Shown here: positions 1 through 7,153 of the stretch, piece by piece
Numbering within the stretch: position 1 is the stretch's first letter
How the letters are laid out: each line of letters starts with the position of its first letter
Assembly (NCBI RefSeq): GCF_022867805.1
Contig: NZ_JALIFO010000015.1
Coordinates: forward strand, 1 to 64,000
Source: Cuneatibacter sp. NSJ-177
GTDB lineage: Bacteria > Bacillota > Clostridia > Lachnospirales > Lachnospiraceae
Length of the DNA stretch: 64,000 nt
Reading direction: 5' to 3'
Position numbers and translations under genes: made by a program
The notes under the pieces: generated by a model
Told to the model about the DNA's origin: nothing
The model's database searches: none
Seen by the model: only the letters and a program-made list of their open reading frames with translations

Positions 1-29
1 GTTGCCCGACTTCCTGAAATAGCGCTTAC

Positions 30-95
30 ATTATCCGAGGAAATCTTCTTGAAAGCCTTTACGGATGGTGTTTTTTAAGAATTTCCTCGGATAAT
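30..95. repeat. 15-bp perfect inverted repeat
   Basis: The arms ATTATCCGAGGAAAT (30-44) and ATTTCCTCGGATAAT (81-95) are exact reverse complements, separated by 36 bases. They lie downstream of the small minus-strand gene that ends at 128. They could be a transcription terminator, a recombinase or excisionase site, or an RNA hairpin; no clean T-run follows either arm, so the role is open. Confidence 0.6.
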
Positions 96-127
96 TGAAT
101 ATCTGGGATAATGCGCCCTTTCGTTCC

Positions 128-343
128 TCAAGGGATTTCTGCCGTTTCCGGCTCCGTTTCCTTTTTCCTCGCCCCTTTACGGGAACGCTTGGAAAGATAC
201 TTCGGACATTCGATCACAACTGCCCGGAAGCTCTGCTTGCAGTCATGGCAGCATTTCCGGCACAATTCGTTATAAGTGACACGGTTTCGCTCATTTAAGA
301 AGAAAGACAGCTCCAACCGGCGCTTCTTACTCATTCTCGACAT
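128..343 (-). CDS. small conserved mobile-element protein (hypothetical)
   Basis: A 71-residue basic protein with three cysteines in the middle (C-x2-C-C-x3-C-like: LCRKCCHDCK) and a Lys/Arg-rich C-terminus. The start ATG at 343 has a GGAG ribosome site just upstream. Short proteins beginning MSKKRRLE-SFFLN are, as I remember them, common between xis and int genes of integrative conjugative elements in gut Clostridia; I do not know their function. The cysteine pattern suggests a metal site. It follows the excisionase-like gene on the same strand with about 140 bases between, consistent with a xis-orf-int order whose integrase lies beyond the left edge of the window. Confidence 0.7.
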   Translation of the reverse strand: MSRMSKKRRLELSFFLNERNRVTYNELCRKCCHDCKQSFRAVVIECPKYLSKRSRKGARKKETEPETAEIP

Positions 344-487
344 AACAGGCTCCTTTCCCCGTTTCTATCCGGCATACGCAGACAGGCGTTTTTGTGTAGC
401 GTTTCGGTATCATTTTTAGGGATTTTCCCCTCTGTATGCCCTTAGAAAAGGGCGGCAGTATTCCAGACAGGGGAAGATACCTTTCCC

Positions 488-712
488 TCATTTGTCGCTT
501 CCCGGTACGAGTTCAGTCCCCTTTGCCATCCAGTCAAAGAACGCCTTTTTGCTGACCTTAATCAGTCTACCGCTCCGAAATGCCGGAAAGCCAGGCGTGT
601 GTACCAGCTCGTAGGCGCTCACTCTGGAAATTCCCATAATGCGCCGAATGTCCGCCACGTCCAAAACCAGCGGCAGCTCGTCATAGTTATTCACTCTCTT
701 GTTATCGCTCAT
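488..712 (-). CDS. excisionase-like helix-turn-helix DNA-binding protein
   Basis: A 74-residue protein with the AlpA/Xis winged-helix layout: VADIRRIMGISRVSAYELV (about residues 20-38) is the helix-turn-helix and FRSGRLIKVSKKAFFDWM the wing. Proteins of this family bend DNA at attachment sites and steer tyrosine integrases toward excision. Start ATG 712 is preceded by a strong GGAGGAACAAA site. With the neighbouring small gene this looks like the control end of an integrative element; the integrase itself is not in the window. It could also be only a transcriptional regulator. Confidence 0.82.
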   Translation of the reverse strand: MSDNKRVNNYDELPLVLDVADIRRIMGISRVSAYELVHTPGFPAFRSGRLIKVSKKAFFDWMAKGTELVPGSDK

Positions 713-912
713 TTTGTTCCTCCATACTTAAAATCAGTTTCAATGCTTCCTGTTGCCGTTCTCCCCAAAAGCCGTTGTCCTAAAAGCCGCATCCCTGCGG
801 CTGCCCCATTTCTGCGGCGTATCCCTGCATTGGTGCGCTTCATGCGTCACTTCTCCTGCCGGTCATATCCCTTTTGGACGGTCATTCACTTGTCAAGGTA
901 CTGCGTGGTACT

Positions 913-1019
913 AAATTACCATGTGCAATCATCATAGCAACTTCTCCTTGACAAAACAAGACTTCTGCGATACCATGAGTGTAACGAATATTACTAAATT
1001 ATAAAATTACCATAAGCAA
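913..1019. repeat. pair of direct repeats in the divergent xis / DUF6076 region
   Basis: AAATTACCATGTGCAA (913-928) and AAATTACCATAAGCAA (1004-1019) match at 14 of 16 positions. They flank the plus-strand promoter at 948-976 in the 322-base gap between the divergent excisionase and DUF6076 genes. A second pair, TTGTCAAGG (890-898) and CCTTGACAA (946-954), is inverted. These could be protein-binding sites for the excisionase or a regulator; no function is shown. Confidence 0.5.
948..976 (+). promoter_or_regulatory. predicted sigma-A promoter for the DUF6076 gene
   Basis: A -35 box TTGACA at 948-953, a 17-base spacer and a weak -10 box TACCAT at 971-976, about 60 bases before the ATG at 1035. 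The -35 is perfect, the -10 moderate. Confidence 0.5.
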
Positions 1020-1034
1020 AGGCAGGGGGATAGG

Positions 1035-2078
1035 ATGGAAACAGGATTTGTGCGGCATGAGCCGTGTTATGACCGGATTTTGTTTGTCCTGACGTTGGAC
1101 AGAAAGAAGATGAAAGAGCGGATTTTGATTGGGGAAGAATTGCAGGTGCGCTTCCGTTTACAGGGGGATAGGGATGCGGATGTGCTGTGCGACACAACCC
1201 GTCCGCTCGGTACTTTCCTTGCGGACTTTGAGCATGACCCGGACGGGGAATGGAACCGTTTGGGGCTTGCTCCGCTGCGGGAAGCTCTGCACTCAAACCG
1301 CTGGAAGCAGCCAGCGTTGGAGCAGGCCGCCGGTGACTTCCTCCAAAAGAAATTTGACAGCGGCGATCCGCTGCGGATGTATGCGGCGTTCCGTATCTGG
1401 AACGGCTACCTGCTGGCAAGGGAACCGGCGAAACGAGATCAAGCCTGTGACCGTTTCATGGATAAAATGAGCCATTTTACCATGATGTTTCAGCAGAGAA
1501 GTCCTCTGCAATTTGACAGCAATACCGGCAGGCCAGAACCGTTCCATATATCCAGCCGCATTTTCGGCTCCGTACCGGCAGCGGAAACACGGCTTGACCT
1601 CTGGTATCCAGACAACCGGCGCACAACAGAATGTGTTGCCGCCTATGCCACGTTTTATCCGCTGATAACCTACTATTTGAACCGCCTGAATGACTGGGGG
1701 CTGTGCTTCCGAAAATGCAAAGTCTGCGGACGTATTTTCCTCGCAACAAGCCAGCGGTATGAGCTGTGCAGCGATAAGTGCCGGAAGAAACAGGCGCTTC
1801 AAAATAAGCGGGAATTTGACGAGAGGGCAAGAGAAAACAACTACGATCTGCTCTACAAGAACGAGTGCCAGAACTGGCGCAATAAAATCAACAAGGCAAA
1901 GAAAACAATCGGCTTCCCGGCTGATCGGCTGGAAGAAATGCTGGATGCTTTTGAAGCGTTCAAGAAAGAAGCACTGCAAAAGAAAAAGGCTGTAAAAGAC
2001 AGAACAGCCAGCCCGAAAGAGTTTACGAACTGGCTATATCAGCAGAGTAATGTTATCGTTTCGCTGGCTAATTATTGA
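1035..2078 (+). CDS. DUF6076 family protein
   Basis: A 347-residue protein. Near the C-terminus four cysteines at residues 228, 231, 245 and 249 (CKVC ... CSDKC) form a probable zinc ribbon, followed by a highly charged helical stretch rich in Lys, Arg and Glu. This is the pattern of the uncharacterised DUF6076 family, which I associate with integrative elements of Clostridia. The zinc site and basic tail suggest nucleic acid or protein binding, but the biochemical role is unknown. The start at 1035 has AGGGGGATAGG immediately upstream. It is the only plus-strand gene in the left island and is followed by a bidirectional hairpin. Confidence 0.75.
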   Translation: METGFVRHEPCYDRILFVLTLDRKKMKERILIGEELQVRFRLQGDRDADVLCDTTRPLGTFLADFEHDPDGEWNRLGLAPLREALHSNRWKQPALEQAAGDFLQKKFDSGDPLRMYAAFRIWNGYLLAREPAKRDQACDRFMDKMSHFTMMFQQRSPLQFDSNTGRPEPFHISSRIFGSVPAAETRLDLWYPDNRRTTECVAAYATFYPLITYYLNRLNDWGLCFRKCKVCGRIFLATSQRYELCSDKCRKKQALQNKREFDERARENNYDLLYKNECQNWRNKINKAKKTIGFPADRLEEMLDAFEAFKKEALQKKKAVKDRTASPKEFTNWLYQQSNVIVSLANY

Positions 2079-2105
2079 ATCACAAATGCCTTTCCCTATC
2101 TATGA

Positions 2106-2154
2106 GTAAGCTAAGGACATTAACAAAAAGTATCCTTAGCTTACAACACTTTTT
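2106..2154. terminator. hairpin terminator between convergent genes
   Basis: GTAAGCTAAGGA (2106-2117) pairs exactly with TCCTTAGCTTAC (2133-2144); CACTTTTTAG follows on the plus strand. It sits between the convergent ends of the DUF6076 gene and the metallopeptidase gene and may serve both. Confidence 0.7.
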
Positions 2155-2165
2155 AGTAAAATAAT

Positions 2166-2873
2166 TTATTCCTCCATATAATCCAACATCTGTTGATTCA
2201 GAGTTTCTTTCACATCACGCCAATTAGGAAAAAATTGATCCATATATTGCTTAAATTGATCGTTGTGCTTGCGTTCCAAAAAGTGAACCAGTTCGTGAGT
2301 GATAACATAAGCTAAACATTTCGGAGTTTTCTTGGCCAACTGTAAGTTCAACCATATTCTTCGTTTTTCTATATTGCAGGTCCCCCATTTTGTTCGCATA
2401 TTTTTAACCTGCCATTCAGCACAACTCACACCAACAACATGCTCACATCTTTCTAAGACCCCCGGAATTGTTTGTTTTAGTTGTTCGCGATACCACTCAT
2501 TTAAAACATTTTCTCTTTGAGCAGGTGTGCTTTCTTTACGAACTTGCAGTATTAATTTTCCGCCCAAAATTCTGACTTCATTGCGAATATTTGAATATCG
2601 CACATCCAGTCTGTAACGTTTTCCCCAAACATAGTAGCTTTCTCCAGTTACATATTGTCTTTTGGTTTGACGAGCCTGATTCTCAAAATTCTTCCTTTGC
2701 TTTTTTATCCAAGAGATTCTGGAAACCGCAAACATACGAATTGTTTCCTCGTTAGCGCCATATGGAGCTGTAATCTGTACTGCACCGTCTGGTGGCAGAA
2801 CTCGGATATACATATTTTTAATATTCTTCTTTATAATCGTAATTTCAATACCGCCAATTATTAATTTGCTCAC
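2166..2873 (-). CDS. YgjP-type (DUF45) zinc metallopeptidase
   Basis: A 235-residue protein of the YgjP/DUF45 family, usually annotated M48 family metallopeptidase. The zinc motif HELVH is at residues 193-197, with a downstream H-N-D-Q-F element, and the family signature MRTKWGTCN at about 159-167 is present. The start ATG at 2873 directly abuts the hsdR stop codon, so the gene is translationally coupled to the restriction operon as its last gene. YgjP-like genes are frequently found at the 3' end of type I restriction operons, and a role in turnover or control of the complex has been guessed but is not established as far as I know. No signal peptide: cytoplasmic. Confidence 0.85.
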   Translation of the reverse strand: MSKLIIGGIEITIIKKNIKNMYIRVLPPDGAVQITAPYGANEETIRMFAVSRISWIKKQRKNFENQARQTKRQYVTGESYYVWGKRYRLDVRYSNIRNEVRILGGKLILQVRKESTPAQRENVLNEWYREQLKQTIPGVLERCEHVVGVSCAEWQVKNMRTKWGTCNIEKRRIWLNLQLAKKTPKCLAYVITHELVHFLERKHNDQFKQYMDQFFPNWRDVKETLNQQMLDYMEE

Positions 2874-5800
2874 TTAATATTCACTTTGCTCCTTTACCAA
2901 TGCCAATAACTCAGTTGCCTCCTGGTCATCTTTCACAATCGAACGAATCGCTCGCCAAATTTTTCGTTCTTTTATTTTACTTCCCCGAAAATTATCCTGC
3001 TTGCTGAGCATAACCGCCTCGTGCAACTGTTTTGCTACATTTGCATTTCCATCAAGATAATCGTAAAATGCCCGTTTAGCAGCACTTTCCCGAATGTCTG
3101 CCGGATATTCCACACCGCTTTCTGGTTTATGCACTTTCTTTGCTAATTCTACAATCTGGCGCAAATACTCCTCATAATTAATTACATCATTTTTGCGTTT
3201 TTCAATCAGTTCACGCAGGAGTGCAGACATTTTCTCATAATACTTCGGATTGCTCTGCGTCTTTTCAACGATTTCCTTTCCAACATTGTTTTCGATCGTT
3301 TCCGCAACTGCTTCCTGCTCTTTGGGAGTGGAGGAGGGCATATTTTTCAGAGCAGAAATTCCATTATCCACCAGTAATTCTACCAGTGTTGCACCTCCAA
3401 AAGAAGTCAGTACGCGGCTAGGATCTGCTGACAAATAAGTATCAATTAGATGACGCATATCCGGATCATATTTTTTCAAATCCACATAATCTCCGCTGGC
3501 AAGCCGTACATCATCACGTACTTTAATATAATAAGTGACTTCCCGCTCAATCGCCTTAATCTGGTCAACAGTGTAGTAGTATTTTTCTTGTAATTCTCCG
3601 GATACTTCACCGAATGCTCGGAGCGCAGCAGCAGACAAATTATATAACTGCTCCCGTTTAGGCATATTTTCCTCAAGCTCACCCAGATCAAAGGCTTCTG
3701 TGTTTGCACCGCAAAAATAATGATAGTAATCCACCATGTCTTTTGGCGGAGCTACGGGCTCACACAGAGCGCGCAAGGCTTCCAATGAATCTTCAAGCTG
3801 CTCTTTCGCTTTATCCAAACGATCTGTGAGTAACCCAGAAACATCCTCTTTGTCGTAACAATCAAATGCTTCACAAGTATAATCAGCAACCGCCAGCTCC
3901 AGTGAACGGAAGAGATCCTTATAATCAATGATGTACCCGAATTCCTTATCCTCGCCATCCAAGCGGTTTACACGGCAGATAGCTTGGAACAAGCCATGAT
4001 CCCGCATAGATTTATCGATATACAAATATGTAGCAGGGGGAGCATCAAAACCTGTGAGCAGCTTGTCCACCACGATCAAAAGTTTCATCTGTTCCGGCTG
4101 TTTAATAAATTTCTCTTTGACTTCTTTTTCAAATGCCTTGGGGTCTTTTCCGTTCAGCATCTTCTTATAAATCTCATATTGCTCTATAGCTTCCGTTTCC
4201 CCGTCATCGCCAACCGTTTCCGTGCGAATATCCCCTACAGCTGGCTCGTAAGAAGTCACAATAGCGCATTTGCCTTTTAACTCAGTTTCTTGAAACAGCT
4301 CATAGAATTTACAGGCTTGATAAATACTACCAGCAACTAGCATAGCATTGCCTCGCCCATCATGAAGGCGCGGTTTCGTTTCCATATCGAACACAATATC
4401 CGCTACAATTTGCCCCAGACGCGCTTTAGAGCTGAACATCTTTTGCAGATTGCCCCAACGCTGCTTCAGCTTGGCCTTGGCTACACCGGTCAAACCTCTG
4501 GTTTTAGCTTCAAACCAGGCATCAATTCTTTCCTGCTGAACAACGTTCTGCTCTACTTCGCGGGCCTCGTAGCGCAAATCTAGAACCACTTTATCCCTCA
4601 CAGCTTCATCGAATTTATATCGATGAATATAGGGTCCAAAAATCTCCAGGCTGGTTTCTTTATCTTTTTTCATCAACGGAGTGCCAGTAAAGCCAATGAA
4701 AGTAGCCTCCGGCAAGATCATCTCCATCGCCTTGTGGAGCTTGCCGGATTGGGTACGATGGCACTCATCCACAAACACATAGAAATCGCCTTTGGGAGAG
4801 AAGTTTTCCGGTAGAGAGCGTTTCAACTCCTCGATAAATCCGGTGTAATCTGTCTCGCCGCTTTTGCTTCGGTTTTTCTTACCAAACTTGTGAATCAGCG
4901 AACACATCATAACAGGCGAAGTATCATTGATCTTGTGAATCAACTCACTGCCCCGACGAATGCGGACGATTTTTTCGCTTACACCTGCAAAGACCTGCTC
5001 AATTTGAACATCCAGTTCATCCCGGTCGGTAATAATCAAAATTCGACTATTGGGAATATTTTCTTTGATCCATTTACTGAGCCACACCATTGTGAGCGAT
5101 TTTCCGCTTCCTTGGGTATGCCAAATGATACCACCCTCATGCCGCCACACAAAATCCCTCGCTGCCATATTGCCAAAGAATTGGTTGGGGCGGCAGGTCT
5201 TTTTCACCCCACTGTCAAACACGATAAAATTGTGCAACAGTTCCACAAATCGCTCTTTCTGGCACAGCGAAATCAGGTTTTTGTCCAGACGCAGCGAATA
5301 CTTTTCAATTTGAGCACGTATCGCCACAGAAACCTCATCTTTAGCGTTAGGATCTTCTTTCCAGGAAAGATAATACTTTTCCGGCGTACCTGCGGTGCCA
5401 TATCGAGCGCCTTCTGAATCGTTGCCTGCCAAAACCAGCCCGATAGTAGCAAAAAATTGCATAATCATATCAGGGCGCTGATTGGTTAAGTTTTGTCGAA
5501 TGCCTTCCGACATAGAAACTGTACTGCGCTTTAACTCGATTACTGCAAACGCAATACCATTGATGTACAATACCAAATCAGGTCGCTTATGCTTAATAGT
5601 CACTTCCTCGGCAATATAGAAGTCATTCTCCAGTGGATGCTCCCAGTCCACAAACTGGACAGTAGTTTTGTGCTGCCCTACCGTTTCACTGGTCTTAACC
5701 CCATAGCGCAGCTTTTTGTAAGTCTGCTCATTCAGATCATAGAGATTCACCGATTGATTTCCTGCGGCATCATGCAACTCCTTCAGGGCGCGGCTGATAA

Positions 5801-5966
5801 GCACCGGCGAATATTCCTTTCGGGTCAGAAATTTTGTCAGCAGTTCTGTTTCAATATTGGAGTTTTGCCTGTCGGTGAAGTCGCCAAGATAAGTATAACC
5901 AAGCTCCTGGACAAATAATTTTATCACACGCTTTTGTGTGGCTTTTTCCCGTTGACCGACGCTCAT
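2874..5966 (-). CDS. hsdR: type I restriction enzyme subunit R (HsdR)
   Basis: The 1030-residue motor and nuclease subunit. An N-terminal PD-(D/E)xK nuclease (RPDLVLY ... VIELK, about residues 128-147) is followed by a superfamily 2 translocase with Walker A HTQGSGKS (283-290), DECHR (400-404) and GFTGTP (about 425-430), then a helical C-terminus that docks on the methylase. I chose ATG 5966 rather than an upstream in-frame codon because GGGGAGGGAAAAGG precedes it and its ATGA overlaps the stop of the DUF3800 gene. Length and motifs are normal, so it should be active. It works with HsdM and HsdS from the same operon to cut unmodified DNA. Confidence 0.96.
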   Translation of the reverse strand: MSVGQREKATQKRVIKLFVQELGYTYLGDFTDRQNSNIETELLTKFLTRKEYSPVLISRALKELHDAAGNQSVNLYDLNEQTYKKLRYGVKTSETVGQHKTTVQFVDWEHPLENDFYIAEEVTIKHKRPDLVLYINGIAFAVIELKRSTVSMSEGIRQNLTNQRPDMIMQFFATIGLVLAGNDSEGARYGTAGTPEKYYLSWKEDPNAKDEVSVAIRAQIEKYSLRLDKNLISLCQKERFVELLHNFIVFDSGVKKTCRPNQFFGNMAARDFVWRHEGGIIWHTQGSGKSLTMVWLSKWIKENIPNSRILIITDRDELDVQIEQVFAGVSEKIVRIRRGSELIHKINDTSPVMMCSLIHKFGKKNRSKSGETDYTGFIEELKRSLPENFSPKGDFYVFVDECHRTQSGKLHKAMEMILPEATFIGFTGTPLMKKDKETSLEIFGPYIHRYKFDEAVRDKVVLDLRYEAREVEQNVVQQERIDAWFEAKTRGLTGVAKAKLKQRWGNLQKMFSSKARLGQIVADIVFDMETKPRLHDGRGNAMLVAGSIYQACKFYELFQETELKGKCAIVTSYEPAVGDIRTETVGDDGETEAIEQYEIYKKMLNGKDPKAFEKEVKEKFIKQPEQMKLLIVVDKLLTGFDAPPATYLYIDKSMRDHGLFQAICRVNRLDGEDKEFGYIIDYKDLFRSLELAVADYTCEAFDCYDKEDVSGLLTDRLDKAKEQLEDSLEALRALCEPVAPPKDMVDYYHYFCGANTEAFDLGELEENMPKREQLYNLSAAALRAFGEVSGELQEKYYYTVDQIKAIEREVTYYIKVRDDVRLASGDYVDLKKYDPDMRHLIDTYLSADPSRVLTSFGGATLVELLVDNGISALKNMPSSTPKEQEAVAETIENNVGKEIVEKTQSNPKYYEKMSALLRELIEKRKNDVINYEEYLRQIVELAKKVHKPESGVEYPADIRESAAKRAFYDYLDGNANVAKQLHEAVMLSKQDNFRGSKIKERKIWRAIRSIVKDDQEATELLALVKEQSEY

Positions 5967-7129
5967 CCTTTTCCCTCCCCACACGAGTATAGTTTCTCAA
6001 AGCACTCTGCATGCTTCGAAAAATCCAACTGTTCAATATTTTGGATAACTGCCTGATTCCAGTATTTGTATTTCGGATTAAAAAACAAGTTTTTGCGCCT
6101 TTCTTTGGGATACTTCGGATCAAACATTTCCATGGCGCAAAAGGCTAATGCCCAGCTTTGAATTGGAACAGTAAATTTTATATTTTGTGTTCCTATCTTT
6201 TGTAAAAACAGTGCTGCTTTTTCTAATATCCATTCATTCTCAGGCGCCCACTCCATTTTTGTATCCCAACAACGTACAATAGTATTTATTATTTTGCAAA
6301 AAATACTCGCAACATTATCCGCTAACTGAATCAACTCATCCGATTTACTGTCTGTAAACTGAATTGCTATTTCAAATTGTTCCAGTTCTTGCTTCAACAA
6401 TTCACCAATACCAGAAATATTATCATGGATAATGTCTATTTTTCTGGCATCATATTCACGCTCTAGCGAAATTACCTCAATTAACTCTGATAGGGCATTT
6501 AAATTAATTAGATTGGCAAACTTTCGGTTTGAATAGCAACCGAACTGAAGAAAATCATTTACAAAAGTTTCTTCAATTTCCATTTCCTGAATCTTTGATA
6601 TAGCCCAAAGCAAACCGTTTCCATATGGCGAAACGTGTCGATAAGGATATTTTTTCAAGAATTCAAACAATTCATGAACACTCTCTATCGTAGCCCGTTT
6701 TGTTAATTGGCAGAAAGTTGCAAACAGATCATCCGGTTCTTGGGAAAGATCACTTACGAGAGCATAATATTCTACTGGGCATTCTTCTCTGGCCCGCTCT
6801 CCTAATATAGAAAATAACAAAAGCGATGCCAAATAGAACTTTTTATCATATAGGCATATTGAAAAATGAGAAGAATCCAATATGTTTTCTAGAAAATATA
6901 TTAGCGCGTCATTACATTCTCTTGTAAAAAGAGAATTACCTTTTAGTTCCCCATGAGGTGAAAAATGCTCCTTAAATGCGGCATATTTCTGCCGAATCAG
7001 CTGTTCTTCTTGCGCATCATTAACTACCACAGATGCCAGACAAAAATGGCGCTGTGTTCCATAATTCAATTTTCCATTTTTATCAATAATACTGCCAGTA
7101 TTTCCCGCTTCATCAAGAAAAAGCCGCAT
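5963..7129 (-). CDS. DUF3800 domain protein inside the restriction operon
   Basis: A 388-residue protein beginning MRLFLDEAGNTG, which matches the DUF3800 opening motif (hydrophobic-D-E-(S/A)-G). The acidic pair at residues 6-7 is thought to belong to an RNase H-like fold, so a nuclease has been proposed for the family; this is not proved. I chose the start at 7129 because GGGAGGTGAAAAT precedes it; a longer form would begin at 7153. It lies between hsdS (24 bases away) and hsdR (ATGA overlap), so it is made with the restriction complex. DUF3800 genes recur in defence islands. It could be an accessory effector, an inhibitor of hsdR or a passenger. Confidence 0.8.
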   Translation of the reverse strand: MRLFLDEAGNTGSIIDKNGKLNYGTQRHFCLASVVVNDAQEEQLIRQKYAAFKEHFSPHGELKGNSLFTRECNDALIYFLENILDSSHFSICLYDKKFYLASLLLFSILGERAREECPVEYYALVSDLSQEPDDLFATFCQLTKRATIESVHELFEFLKKYPYRHVSPYGNGLLWAISKIQEMEIEETFVNDFLQFGCYSNRKFANLINLNALSELIEVISLEREYDARKIDIIHDNISGIGELLKQELEQFEIAIQFTDSKSDELIQLADNVASIFCKIINTIVRCWDTKMEWAPENEWILEKAALFLQKIGTQNIKFTVPIQSWALAFCAMEMFDPKYPKERRKNLFFNPKYKYWNQAVIQNIEQLDFSKHAECFEKLYSCGEGKG

Positions 7130-7153
7130 AGAATTTTCACCTCCCACAAACAA

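Noticed and set aside
599-937. 112-codon plus-strand ORF overlapping the excisionase gene
   Set aside because: It runs opposite the well-supported xis-like gene and through the promoter region; no ribosome site or family.
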